Assembly: GCF_000150275.1 (NCBI RefSeq)
Contig: NW_002060944.1
Span: 2,890,152-2,954,151, forward strand
From: Trichoplax adhaerens
Lineage: Eukaryota; Placozoa; Uniplacotomia; Trichoplacea; Trichoplacidae
Direction: 5' to 3'
Length of the DNA: 64,000 bases
Shown here: positions 35,901 to 48,699 of the stretch, one piece after another
Layout of the letters: each line of letters starts with the position of its first letter
How positions within the stretch are numbered: position 1 is the stretch's first letter
The notes under the pieces: model-generated
Told to the model about the DNA's origin: nothing
Databases searched by the model: none
The model's input: only the letters and a program-made list of their open reading frames with translations
Translations under genes and position numbers: made by a program

Positions 35901-38900
35901 ACAAAACAAAGTCCTAACATATCACTCAATGATGAGTATAATCATATTACAAGTTCGAGTAATGATAGTGTAGAAGTGACACCAAGCCAATCTAAATTAG
36001 ATAGCTCCGACTTAGGTGACTCTTACACTCGGAGTCAGAACTCAGACTCTATTGCTGAGGAAATTTCAAACGAAAGTAAATCGATATCTACAACAAACGA
36101 GGGTACTCAAGAAAATGATGAAATGTTTGGAGATTTGCATTCTATTAACTCTTTAGCTAGTGTTCCACTGGAGAACGAATCATCTCAGAAAGAGATTAAC
36201 TCCGGAAAAGCTTCGAATTCTATCCCGTCAGAATATGCTAATAGCACGTTTGAATCTTCTGAACCAAGTACGTTGCATACGGCCTCTGCCTCTAGTCAGG
36301 CAATACAGGAAAGCCTCGACGAGATTTCAGCTTCAAAAAAATTTAGTGATAAGCAATATTCAAGCGCAGCTTTGGCGAACAAATCAGCCAACAGTTATTC
36401 TTCTTACTCAAATACTTTCGTTAGCAGTGAAGACGAAGCTTCTGCTAACGAGTCTCAAACGACAACAGAAACTGCGTCTGATCTCAGCGATATTGAGGGA
36501 AGAATACGAAAATTAGCTACGGAATTACAGCTACGTCGACAAATTGCAAAAGATTTAATTAAAGAGAAAAAAAAATTAGAGAAAGATAGACTAAGAAAGC
36601 AGGAAGAACAACTTCGCGCAGAATTAAATAAAGTAGAGACCTTTATTAGCAAAGTTAAGTCAGAAATTTCGGATAAATCTCAGGAATTTGCACATTCAAG
36701 TGTAGTTAAACCCCCCACAAATGCAGCGTTGGAGCAGAAATTGGTCAATCTTAATAAGAGTCTCAGTGAACGTAAAAAGGCGTCAAAAGTTATATCTAAT
36801 GTTTCTGTACCGATTCAGACACAACTTCAATCTAGTGAAGAGAACAGTTATTCGTCGATTCAGTCTCATAATAATATGTCCAAGAAATCTGGTAATGGTA
36901 AGTAATCCTTCAGCAATGTAAATAATTCTGTTGATACTCTTATTAACCGAAATTTAAACTATTTTTCTGATTAATAGAGAATACAGGATCAAGCACGCAA
37001 AAATCAGTATCTCCTCTGCCTATTGAGGATAATTTAGAAGCTAGTTTATCTGATGTTGATATTGAATCAAATTTAATAATAAATGCTAAAAGTAATGATT
37101 CGGAAGATAAGCATGTCGTTGCCGAAATGCCAAGAAATGATCAACCACAAGATAATGAACTCGAAAAAGCGCTTTCTGAAGTTGGTAATAGCGATATTAC
37201 AAGATCATCAAGTGGGACAGTTACTCCTCATTCTGATGTCAATTCAAGTGTTCCCTCTTCCATAGATGATATTCAGCACGACATGATTATAATTGAGAGG
37301 CATACAGAAGATGACAGTAGCGGTAAAATGTCTAAAACCTCGGCTAGAAAGAGTCAGGACAACATTTCGGTATCATCAAGTAGGACTGTAACTCCTGTAT
37401 TCGATGATAATAAGGATGAAGAGCACGATTACGTTGATTACTCAGACGATTGGGATGGATCTACTGAAAATGCTACGCAACAACGGGGAGACGACAAGGA
37501 CTTGTCCATTCTGGAAGATGAAGACATTTCGAAAGCCTCCAGTAATAAAAACGTCGTCAAACCTTCTGTGGACGAAATCTTAGAAGATGTATCAGATCGT
37601 TTTATAGCAGATTCTGCTGATACATCCGTAGAAGAAGACATAAAATCACAGGCATCCAATATCGATGTTTCTTCGGCTTCAACTATTTCTGCTAATAGTC
37701 CCATTGGAGGTAATATAGAATTAAATGATCCACAAGATTCTTTCGCCTCCAATACTTACTCTAGTAGCAAAGCTTCAACAAATCTTAAGAGTAATAGGAG
37801 TACTTCACGCGTCGAAAGTATTTTAAACGATGCTCAAGGTGCAGAGAATGAGAAGAGTAATGAAATATCGCCTAAACCTGATGCAGATGACTGGCACGAA
37901 CCACCTATAGATTCAGAAAAATTAGATACATCTATATCTGAAGATATTTCAGAATCTATCGAAGACGATACTTCCAATAAATCATCAGTAAGCATCGAAA
38001 AGGAAACGTTACGATACGGTGAGGACTTCCCCGCAGACGAAACCCCTGCTAATGTAATGCATACAACATCTGATGTCGTTGGTAGTCTTTCTGATAAAAG
38101 TATTGATTCAGATGTGAAACAAGAAAGATCTGAATCGGCCTTGTCGCGTAGTGCAGCTAGTGATGAAGAAAACTCCTTAGAAAGTAATCGAAACGTAGAT
38201 CCAATGATATCTAGGACACCTGATCATTCATCTCACGATGAGATTGATACTGAAATGGGGGATCTTTCTAATAAAGATTATCTTTCAGATAGCAATAAAG
38301 ATAAAGAATTAGTAGATCCTTCACAAGATTTAGCAAATAAGGAGGCAGAATATTCAGACACAAACTATTTATCTGACGCCTTTTCTGGCATTTCTTCATC
38401 CGATATTGGTGAAAAGGATGATCAAACAATTGCTACTACGTCACGCGAATCATACCAATGGAATAGTCTTGAAACTGTTACGACGAACATGACGGTAAAT
38501 TTATTAGACGATGCATTGCTTGCAGTATTTAAGGTACGATTGTCGAAGGAAAGCCGTACCAAAGCACAGGAATCTGCCTCGCATGATCAAGAAGTAATGA
38601 GTGCTGAAAAACCGAATGTCTTACCGTTTCAATCCCAGACCGCTGCAATAGAAGATCTGAAAGGTGATGATACACCTTCCTTACTCAACTTATCTGAACT
38701 ACCGGAACCTTCAGTACCTCGTAGTAAATTAAACGACTTGAAAAACTTTGATATGGAAGTAGATGAGTTATACCATGATTTTGAGAATAACAGCCAAAAT
38801 TATCAGGATTTCATCCACGAAGTCTTACCTGAAGATGAACCGACAGTTACACCTGAAACCAATCAGGAGGTAATTCAGTATTTTGTCCCGCATACGGAAG

Positions 38901-39484
38901 AGTACATTAAAGAAATTGTCTCTACAGCTACTGACCAAATTATTAGCCATCACAACTTGAATGGCGCTGATGTTGAAATAAAATGCCCGGAAAATTTTAA
39001 CTATAATGAAACTGACATTAAGGCTGATACCGAGTTTGAAAAATCTAGCCTTCGTTCATATCATGTGATGATTTTTGACTTAGTCAAAGAAATCCTAGAT
39101 GAATATTATGATTACAATAAAAATGCAAATGTCAATTTACCTTTGTGGATGAAGCCTAAACGCCTTCGGTTACCAGCCCGTCTGCGTGGTACTCCTTTGA
39201 ATGCAAGTAATAAAACTATAAAAGAACATACAATTGGCTACGTAGTAGAACTCCTTAAACTTAAAACTGGAAAAGGTTCAGTTTCAAAGAAAAATTTAAA
39301 AAAAGACTTGGTGGATTCTATATTAGCACAAGAATTGGCCGAAGAGGAACCTGACTGGATTGATTACGACAAGGATGAAACGTGCGTAAAAATGCAAGTA
39401 GCCGACTCTATACTGTCGAGCTTGCTAGAAGAAACATCTTCCATATTTAAAAATACTAAATGCATGACCGATGTATACGAGTAG
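26901..39484 (+). CDS. CEP350: CEP350, centrosomal protein, no CAP-Gly domain
   Basis: Large centriole/pericentriolar scaffold that binds FOP and microtubules and helps build cilia. Thirty exons, first 26901-26964, 27208-27251 and 27609-28098, last 35621-36897 and 36978-39484. Phases close to about 2,964 aa (human 3,117). Recognisable blocks: YAEKEVNLKYKPPVTQITPY; IIQNRAASIIQAYYRGHQVR (IQ-like, exon at 31216); ELQYLESIDESVRQLSQVEK and FAQQETVSLAQILK (exon at 32791); KYMVQQYMKEEMVRAKHQAA; KGEDDKMPMLRKRQR; AEIKRLKAANRAA; ERFLTPREQKLQRRRKEAD; the coiled coil DIEGRIRKLATELQLRRQIA; and the C-terminal signature DSILAQELAEEEPDWIDYDK then CVKMQVADSILSSLLEE. The Ser/Asp-rich stretch between is poorly conserved. 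No CAP-Gly is present, unlike vertebrates. Two introns (28435-28524 and 32024-32161) are multiples of three and stop-free. Confidence 0.95.
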
Positions 39485-40859
39485 AGTGATCTATTTTAAG
39501 ACGAGTTGAAAATAATAAAAACACTGTAAGCAATTTATTCTACTGCAGCCCAAGATATAATTGTTCTATTAGAGAAATTAGTTCACCAACTGTTGATGAA
39601 AATTAATTTACGTATGTACGGGTCTATTGATTGCAATTATTGTCCAACGAAACTGTTTTGATTATTGATTTATGATCGAATGACAAATGATAGAATTTTT
39701 AAGTTGTTTATAAGTGTTTGCGACTTCTGTTGATAATTTGTGATTGTCCACTAGCGAAGGAGTATTTTTTACGACTATTGTACAGGGTCTTCTCAAGTTT
39801 TAAAATTTAATTTATATGATTTGACACTTTTGCCAAAACACAGCTTTACCGCCTGTAATTAATATGATGCCACCTTCCTGTAGCTTTGATAGTATTTTAA
39901 TGTAAATACGAATACACACGTACGTAAATTATTTTACGCTTATATACAGAAAACGAACATACTGTACTTGTATACCGTTTACTACGAATATATTATTATT
40001 ATCTATGTATATATATATAATACGTAACAATCAATTAAAATGAGGCACGTAGCCGAAATCCAAGAAAAACTGCTAATGCTGAGATGGTAGTGATTGAGTC
40101 TTGCGAAATCAAAGACAAATTCAGTCGCTATTTCTATCTTTAAGTAAATTTTTAGCATATAAATAAACTAAAGGAGTAAAATTTATTGATGTCTCGAAAA
40201 TACTGATTCTTTCCAAACTGAAACATCATTAGAAGAATAGTAACAGCCAGGCGTTGGAAATATTGTATTTAAGTAATTTACGCCCAGTTTGATGCAGTAG
40301 AGGTTGGAATAATTAACCATTTTTGTTTCCATAGTTTACGGGACAAACTTTGTAATGCTTTGGAACAAATTTAATAGCAGGGATTTGTATCAGGAAGAAA
40401 GTAGACAGAAATCGAGATTCAGCGTGAACTATGTATTACTCATAGTCGCTAAATACAGTAGTTTAAGATCGCAACCACCTAAGCTCAAGGTAGATTCAGT
40501 GACACAGAAGATTGTCAAGTTATAATATTGTAGTCAGCGACTCTATTTAAGCAGAAGTTGCTGGATGGAAGTCGGTGGCAGTAGTCCTATCACTGTGGTA
40601 TGCATACGACATGTTTGCATAGCGGAAACAGAGATAAACTAATACTCCTGAGCAGAAATATTCAATACAAATACTGTACTACGCCTAGCATGAGAACGAT
40701 CCCATAAAAGACTGCCATCGTGGATTAATTAATTCCAGTAGGAAATCTACAGTTAGTAACCCATGAGCATGGACTAACATATTTTAGTAGTCCATGCCAT
40801 GACTGCAGATGAGCGGAGTAGTAGTTGAGCACTGGCTTGCTCCTTCTTTGTGTCCTCAT
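39485..40859. other. Intergenic after CEP350
   Basis: CEP350 3' UTR followed by AT-rich DNA. No supported gene or repeat. Confidence 0.6.
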
Positions 40860-41392
40860 TTCGCAAAGCACGAAGCATGCGCATTAAGCGTAATCCCTGT
40901 GATCATGGTAGTCTCTCTGCAGTCCATCCCTGACTCCATACAGTATGCTGAGTACAGTGTAGTCATTCTGCAAAGCACGAAGCATGCGCATTAAGCGTAA
41001 TCCCAGCGATCATGGTAGTCTCTCTGCAGTCCGTCCCTGACTCCATACAGTACTGAGTACAGTGAGTACACTGAGTACAGTTGTAATCATTCTGCAAAGC
41101 ACGAAGCATGCGCATTAAGCGTAATCCCAGTGATCATGGCAGTCTCTCTGCAGTCCGTCCCTGACTCCATACAATACACTGATTATAGTGTAGTCATTCT
41201 ACAAAGCACGAAGCATGCGCATTAAGCGTAATCCCAGTGATCATGGCAGTCTCTCTGCAGTCCGTCCCTGACTCCATACAATACACTGAGTATAGTGTAG
41301 TCATTCTACAAAGCACGAAGCATGCGCATTAAGCGTAATCCTAGTGATCATGGCAGTCTCTCTGCAGTCCGTCCCTGACTCCATACCGGAGC
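40860..41392. repeat. 107-bp tandem repeat, five copies
   Basis: Five head-to-tail copies. The conserved core AAAGCACGAAGCATGCGC starts at about 40865, 40972, 41096, 41203 and 41310. Spacing is 107 bp, except 124 bp after copy 2, where extra GAGTACA units were inserted. Each unit also has ATTAAGCGTAATCC, GTGATCATGG, TCTCTCTGCAGTCC and GACTCCATA blocks, then a variable GAGTACAGTGTAGTCATTCT part. The array is less AT-rich than its surroundings and ends about 280 bp upstream of the AP3M start codon. Open frames in it are incidental. Confidence 0.93.
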
Positions 41393-41671
41393 GCGGACTC
41401 GTCGTTGACGTCATAGCTGAGATAGAGAGTACATTCACTACAGTATTCAGTATTTCACGTTCGTATACTGACCATTTTGTTTTCTTTTTTTTTACTTGCT
41501 TTGTAGAGTACTTTGGCTGCTGTTCTAGACCATATTGTCGTGCTCAACTGGATGACTGCAACAGAAACTGATTTCAGAAGAGAAATCAAGAGTCTCAGCC
41601 GCGAAGACTGACGCTACGTCAAACGGTCAGACGACGACGTAGACCTGTGCAGCCAAGGAAAGAAGGAAGCC
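41393..41671 (+). promoter_or_regulatory. AP3M promoter/5' UTR region
   Basis: Between the tandem repeat and the AP3M start. It contains CGTTGACGTCATAG (a CRE-like TGACGTCA, at about 41402) and is richer in CG dinucleotides than its surroundings near 41610-41645. No expression evidence is possible from sequence alone. Confidence 0.35.
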
Positions 41672-44600
41672 ATGATTCACAGCTTGTTCATCCTGAATAA
41701 AAATTGGTATAGCAATCGTAGCTTAAAATTATTGAATAATACTATTACACTAAAAGTTAACTTATTTACTTTACAACTGTGCCATGGCTTGAAAATACGA
41801 TAGTAATGGATGAGTCTTGACGCATTGATGTATTATTGAAAGCAATCATGACTACCATAAGCTAATCCTACAGCGAATGGACGATAGATGAATCATAATA
41901 GCATTACCACTACAGTATAATAAAATACTTGATTCCTTTATTAAGTACGGTGTTTATTGGTATAAAATTTCGCTATAAACTAATATTTCTCGAAAATATT
42001 GACCCAATAAACTTGTAGCGAAGTGTTCTTCGAAAAGCACTGGAAAAGTGTGGTCAGTCGTTCTGTTTGCGATCACTTTCTTGAAGCATTAAATCAGGTA
42101 AAATTAAAAGTAGGATCGTAAATAGAGAGAGACACGCAGTACTGACTTGATATTGAAATCGGTGTCATCAAAATGAAATTATTGTATTTTATAACCAAAG
42201 AAACACTAGTGCAAGTAAGCAATACAATCCATTTTTGCTTCTATTTCCTTTTGTTTTTAGGCTTCTTCGCCAGATGATGTTCCCACGGCTATCGGTGCTC
42301 CACGTCATATATTAATTAATATATACCGGAATAAATTATTCTTCATCGCAGTAGTCCAAGGCGAAGGTAACTATCACACGATTTCAAGTTACTAACAAGT
42401 TGATGATACAACTTTCCCTTTTTTTATCATCTAGCGTTTTTGCCACTGCTTTTTATCAACTAACCGATTGTTTTTTACTGTTACATGGCTAGTACCTCCT
42501 CTATTTGTTATCGAATTTCTTCATCGTGTCGTCGATACCATCACGGACTATTTCTCTAGCTGTACCGAATTGACCATCAAAGATAATAGTGTGGTAGTCT
42601 TTGAGGTATTCATGGCATCAATTTTCACTCTCGAAATATTATCGAAGAGATCTGTTTTTGCAAAAATTTCAGTCGATACTTAGATTTATGCCTATCGAAA
42701 GCGAAACGGATGATACTGTATGTACTGTTTTTGAAACATGAGTGCAGTGATATTCGTCATAAAATGCTATCAGTCATATAAATGTATCTGTGTTGTTCAT
42801 CTTCTACCAATTACATCCAAATAATTACGTTCCATAGATCTTGCTACACTTCTTATCGCATGTCATAGCGAAAATGATAATCGTACGCTGTTGGATAGAT
42901 GAAATATGGAGTTCAACTTCAAATCTATGGAAACGATTATAAGTTATTATACAATATTTAGTATTACTCAATTAATCCTATTGTGTATTTCAACACGATT
43001 TAGACCTCATACCTTAAAGTATACATGACGATATTAAAAAATTTTAATTTATTACAATTCAATAAAGACTCTGCTCTGCTGCCGTATAAAATTTAAATTT
43101 ATCCAAACACGACACTAATTCGCATGTTTTTGTACGATCCGCGAATTATTTCCATTACATAAATCTATTTTGCCTTCTTTAGATTCTAGAAGAAATGTTA
43201 GATAATGGTTATCCTTTAGCAACGGAATTAAATGTCTTGAAAGAGCTTATAAAGCCACCAAGTATTGTAAGAAATGTCATGAATACCGTTACAGGAAGCA
43301 CAAAGTAAATATCAAAAATAAATGATAATTTTAAAGATAAACTGGTTATAGTAATAAATGATCTAATTTGATATTTACATCTGTATCGCAATAAATGTAT
43401 CCATTTCTAAATTACTTATTAAGTGTTGGCGGTCAGCTTCCAACTGGACAATTGTCGAATGTTCCTTGGCGTAAAGTAGGCGTAAAGTATACTAATAACG
43501 AGGTAATTGAAAGATTCTATATCTAATAAACTATTTCTATGATCTTACTAGCAAATCGTCAACAGAGCTATATATTGATGATCTAAAATACAAAGGCATA
43601 ACAAACCCTGCTTAAAATATAATGGTATATTTGGTTATGTGTTAATTTACTAGGTTTACTTCGATTTTGTTGAAGAACTGGATGTAATAATAGATAAAAC
43701 GGTAATAGAAACATTATTTCTGTAAGCTTTACTTTTCTTAGTTTACAGCAGATGTCATTCATTAATAGCATCGTAGACCTTGCATTTTGTTTACACCTTA
43801 TCCTCTAACCTTCCGTCGCAAAAACAATGATTAATTTGCATTCTTTAGGGTACCACTGTTTTCGCTGAAGTAAATGGAGCGGTAAGCCAATGGAAAGCTG
43901 AGCTGCACAGTACTGTATTTGATGTTATAGTAACTAAAAATATTAAATTTGTACTATCTAGATAAAATGCCAATGCAAATTGTCGGGAATGCCAGGTACG
44001 ATACGATAACCATTAGTTATAGATACATACACTCATATACTTACATTCGGTAACGAAGAATTACATTGAAACATACATCTTATTTGAAATATCTCTTGAT
44101 CCTTCTGTTCAATAATGTTAAATTTTTTATAGATCTAGTCATGACGTTTACCAATCCACGTATGTTTGATGATTTGAGCTTTCACCCATGTATAAGATAC
44201 AGAAGATGGGAGGTAATATTATTTTTATTGTAGCTTATTTTATTTCATTAAATGCCTTCATTGAAGATATGATATACGGTATTATCTTTCAAATGTTATA
44301 ATAGAACGAACGGGTAGTTTCATTTGTACCTCCAGACGGTAACTTTCAATTGCTATCATACCGGTTGGGAACAAACAGGTACCAGTTTATTTCATGCCAC
44401 AGCTTAAATTATGATTGGTAATCGTCTCCTAAAACTTTAGAATTGCTTATATTTATTTATCTTATAATAATGCTTCAGTGTCGTCGCTATTCCCGTGTAT
44501 GTAAAACCGACAATCTCGTTTCAAGGGGTAAAACTTTAGAAATACGAGAACTTTGAATAATAATGAAAAAATTTACTGTCTTGAAAATGTCTTGTATTAT

Positions 44601-45544
44601 AATTTAATGGCGTATGTATTTGTATCAGTCATCCGGCAGATTTGAAATAACTGTGGGTCCGAAACAGACGATGGGGAAAGTAGTAAGTTTAAGAATAATT
44701 TTTATCTGAAATTAGATTTAATATTGATCTTTCCGTTGTTGTTTTTGTAAGGTTGAGAACGTAGCTATCTCGATGACTGTTCCCAAAGTAGTATCGAATG
44801 TAGTGCTTTCTAATAACCCAGGTAGAATTGATAATGCACGTATCACGCCTGTTAAAGTGCTATCTTGTGATTATGATGAGCAATCTAAACTTACTGTCGG
44901 ATTTTTTTATTATCTAGAGGGCAATTTTACTTATGATCCAGTTAGCAAAACCATGCGCTGGGAGGTTAGTTTTTACACCCCACCTGAGGATTAGCTCAGA
45001 AATTGTGTTTTAAATTCGAGTAATTAATATTATAATTATTATCTTCCAGATTGGTAAAGTAATGCATCAGAAAATCTCTACAATTCGTGGAAGTGTAAGA
45101 TCAGATTATATATATATACGCCTTATGATTGTTGAAAAGGTTATGCATCATTGAATTTGAAACTTCCAACCCGATTTTCTCTATAGATGCCATTGCAAAG
45201 TGGGGCAAGTGCTCCTGATTCGAATCCTACCATATTGGTAAGCCAAGCAATGTTTTTTAAGTCAATGTTTTTACGTTTCATTCCAACTAATACGAGACAT
45301 CATTCTTTTATTAGGTTGAATTTAAAGTTAATCAACTAGCAATTTCAAATATTAAAGTTAACCGTTTGGACATTTACGGAGAGGTAATAGTATTAAAGCA
45401 TTTTAATAGCAACATTTGCTGAAGCAGACATTTAATGTACATCAGCTAATTATATAATTATTAATCTATTCCTTGCAGAAATACAAAGCTTTTAAAGGCG
45501 TAAAATATATAACAAAAGCTGGTAAATTTCAAGTACGGACATAA
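41672..45544 (+). CDS. AP3M1: AP-3 complex subunit mu
   Basis: Medium chain of the AP-3 adaptor, which sorts membrane cargo to lysosome-related organelles and recognises tyrosine-based signals. Nineteen exons: 41672-41706, 42019-42097, 42261-42366, 42493-42605, 43183-43304, 43424-43502, 43654-43701, 43849-43881, 43962-43995, 44133-44212, 44305-44378, 44479-44527, 44629-44682, 44752-44821, 44918-44964, 45050-45094, 45187-45237, 45315-45383 and 45479-45544. Total 417 aa (human AP3M1 418). Landmarks: MIHSLFILNKN, FFEKHWKSVVSRSVCDHF, PPLFVIEFLHRVVDTITDYF, LKELIKPPSIVRNV, GQLSNVPWRKVGVKYTNNE, VSFVPPDGNFQLLSYR, GRFEITVGPKQTMGK and the C-terminus KGVKYITKAGKFQVRT. Vertebrates have two paralogs; the symbol here means the single ortholog. 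The 96-nt intron 44822-44917 is in frame and stop-free; keeping it would add 32 residues absent from the family. Confidence 0.97.
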
Positions 45545-45924
45545 ATGAAATTTTTTGTTGCTGTCTTACATGCTTAAAACTTGGAGCAAGCTTGCGAATT
45601 AGCAATTCAATTTGCTACCTTGTACTGTTACATGCCTGATTGGTACGTTAGAAGTACGACAACTACAAATCCAGACACAAAATAATTGTCGTCGAAAGTC
45701 CACAGATTTAGATATAATAAAATTAATTGCTGTATTATACGCAAATGATAGCGTCTGTTACTAATAAACAATAATATAAAATTATACATTTATGTTGAAA
45801 TGGAATACTCTATTATATCCTAATCTCATCAATATCTCTTTACGGATTTAGAGTGTCTTACATCATATTTTCTATAGCTTATTACGTCATTAGCAGTATA
45901 TTTGTATGTATTTAGAAAATAAGA

Positions 45925-48225
45925 TCAAGTCGATGCCAATTTGTTAATGATCTTTTTAGCAACTTGGAAATACGCCTCTGCCTGAAGTAAAAAGTGTAAC
46001 TTGTATTGATAGATTGTATCTTTCTACATAAAATTGAATGGATTGTTACAAATATCATGCAAAGAAACTGACCTCTGTGCTATCAGGATTTAAAACCGTA
46101 ATTGGTGTACCGTGATCAGATGTTTCACGAATGCGTAATGTTAAAGGAATATCTCCTATCATGGTATGAAAGCAACAGGATTAGTGGACATTGGCAAATA
46201 AGAAAAACTTTAGCTATGCATAAATAATTATTATCGATATACTGTAATTGATTCACCTATCGTTTCTATTTTCATTTCATCTGCAACTGCATGAGCACCA
46301 TCATGGCCGAAAATGTGAGAGACATGGCCACACTTTGGACACTGATAAGAGCTCATATTTTGCACTAATCCTAATATCTAGTCACCGCAATAGTAGAATG
46401 AATGAAAGTAAACAATAGAATTCGGGTTCAGAACCCTTCATTGTTTCACAAATTTAATACTAACAGGAACATTCACTTTACGAAACATTTCGGTTCCTCT
46501 GCGTACATCCATTAATGCTATGTCCTGAGGTGTAGATACAATGACCGCACCTACAATTTAAGCATAGGCATATTCAAATAGATTCACAACAGGAATTCTT
46601 GTTTACTTTACTCATATCAGAAATCAGCACTCTCGTAGATGATTGCTTGCCTGTCACAGGAACCAATTGACTTATTGAGAGTTGGGTGTCTCCTGTTCCA
46701 GGTGGCATATCGATAACTAAGACGTCTAATTTATTCCATGCGACGGTATATAACAGCTTTTGAATGGCAGACATAACCTGATCCATTACAAATCATACGT
46801 TTCAGCATATGAATGACAATGTTGACCTCGCTATAAGACTTATCATTTATGGGCAAATACGTTGTGTACCATCAATCCTCGCCAAATAATTGGAGCACCA
46901 TCATCAATCAAAAAGCCCATTGACATGCTGCAAAAAATCATAGCAGTGTGATATATTAGCGAGACTTAGAGGACCAGCTTTCAGTTGATGATTTAATAAT
47001 ATGTTGTTTCATAAATATGAAGTACTTACCAAGGTATCTCATAATTGACTAACGGTACCATCAGTCCATCTAAAATTAAACATTGAAAGTACAAGATAAA
47101 ACACTATGTATCTATCAACTAGATAACTTTCTTCATCCTCAATGAAAGTAAATCCTGTACATACGGGTATACATCCGACAGCCAAGCTATTTTGGGTAGA
47201 ACTTTTATAATGCATTAAACGCTACACTTACCAGTTGTAAGTCGAGGATTCCCATTTAAATTCATTAACCGCGGTATTGACGGTCCAAACACATCTGCAT
47301 CTAATAATCCTATAGTCAGCGACTGCAATGATTATGTTACAGAGAAGATCATTACTAGCAAGTATATCTCCACGGAAATAACGGGGGAACTTTAAATTTC
47401 AATGAGGACTAATTATTCACCAAATTGACATATCTTAACGGATAGAATTACCTTTTTTACGTGTTTCATTCCTAGAGCAAGGTTTACTATGCAAGTATAT
47501 TGAAGGATAGTTTTAGTGTATGAGAATGACTAGACTACATTTAGTCCAACCTATCAGCTTACATGCAAGAATTTTCAATAGTGAGAACATAAAATAGTTG
47601 AGATTATACCTGCAGTTGTTGATTTTCCGACACCTCCTTTACCAGATGCAACAACCACTACTTTTTCGACACCTGGAATCGGTTTTTGCTTTGGTAAACC
47701 TCTAGCAGTAAGTTTACGTTGTCTGTCTGCTTCTACTTTTGACTTTTCGGTATCTCTAATCCCCTGCGATTTTAGATTGTATTAACAGTGTAATTGCACA
47801 TACAAGATGTACTTATACATTACAAGATAATTGTCTTGTAGTAGCAACGATAGCATACTTCTCGTACGCTGGCTATCGTGATCTACCGAAGATAGATTTT
47901 ACAAACGGCACTACCTAATATTGTTTATTTTTAAGGCTGTCATTGAAAGCTTTAATAGGCATTTATTTAGACATCTATTAAGTGTATTGATGCAGTTGTG
48001 ATTATATATGCAAAATATACTGCCTAGGTCATATTCTTAGCTTGTAAAGTTATGATTACGTTCTCATTATACCATGTTCATATCATCATTAATAGGCTCC
48101 TTATATGAATATTTGATGTTCTAGCTACTAAGTTGCAACATGTTGCGTAGCTTCTGGTTACCTACCAGTGGATTATCGTGAGATAATAAAGAACCATTGG
48201 TATATAGCAGTCGGTAGTTTTTCAT
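45925..48225 (-). CDS. NUBPL: NUBPL/Ind1, mitochondrial Fe-S cluster transfer ATPase
   Basis: P-loop (Mrp/NBP35 family) protein that delivers 4Fe-4S clusters for assembly of respiratory complex I. Eleven exons on minus: 48225-48166, 47763-47610, 47486-47452, 47322-47232, 47069-47030, 46927-46870, 46777-46651, 46550-46465, 46377-46257, 46155-46073 and 45981-45925; 303 aa (human 319). Exon 1 gives a presequence-like [20 protein letters not shown], leading into GIRD, in keeping with the HENPLG motif of the family. Landmarks: [20 protein letters not shown], the Walker [84 protein letters not shown] and the cluster-binding CPKC ([14 protein letters not shown]). Exon 7 uses a GC donor (ACAG-GCAAGC), forced by phase and protein alignment. 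Exon 1 is placed by phase and motif only, so is slightly less sure. Confidence 0.95.
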
Positions 48226-48420
48226 TACAGTCTGGTTTATTCTACCCATTACGAAATGACTCTTTAAGCTAATAGAAATTAATCAATCATTACATTTCAT
48301 ATACAGTCCAGTATCAAATACCAGATGATAGCAGTTGATACACAAGAGGAAAAAACTCATCCACTTGAGCTCAGTATGCCGCTGATGAGCTGCTTTACCT
48401 AGTAAGGGCCATCATTTCAA

Positions 48421-48654
48421 CTATCCACTTCCCCATGACAACAAGCAATGATAGTCTTTCGTTAGCATAAAGATAGGCGGCAGAGTATCGCTTCTAATTT
48501 GATTGTGTCTCTCCACATTCAGACATCTATTTACGAGTTTCAATTCTACTATGCAATCCTTCTGACTAATTCGTCGATGGTAAATACAGAACGCAAATGC
48601 AATTATTAACCCGAGTGCTAATGCAAGATTTGCATATGGATTTGCAGAATGTGC
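48421..48654 (-). other. Candidate exon encoding a single-pass membrane segment
   Basis: Seventy-seven codons open to TAG, with no Met near the start, so it needs an upstream exon. It reads NPYANLALALGLIIAFAFCI, then YHRRISQKDCIVELKLVNRC, then EKH-poor polar sequence to the stop. One hydrophobic helix followed by basic residues fits a small type-I/III membrane protein. A GTAAGC donor lies just upstream (near 48658) and a GTAAAT inside (near 48533) could end the exon early. It is just upstream of NUBPL on the same strand. No homolog recognised. Confidence 0.35.
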
Positions 48655-48699
48655 TTACCGACATGCGGACGGACATGCCGCCGAGGTCAGACCATAGAA

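Noticed and set aside
37438-37752. Minus-strand 104-codon frame
   Set aside because: Antisense to the last CEP350 exon; Ser-rich shadow of Asp/Ser codons.
40860-41392. CRISPR-like array
   Set aside because: Units are 107 bp head-to-tail without repeat-spacer structure, and the genome is eukaryotic.
44773-44994. AP-3 mu with a 32-residue insertion
   Set aside because: The insert has intron borders (GTAGAA ... TCTAG), and its removal gives the human length and alignment.
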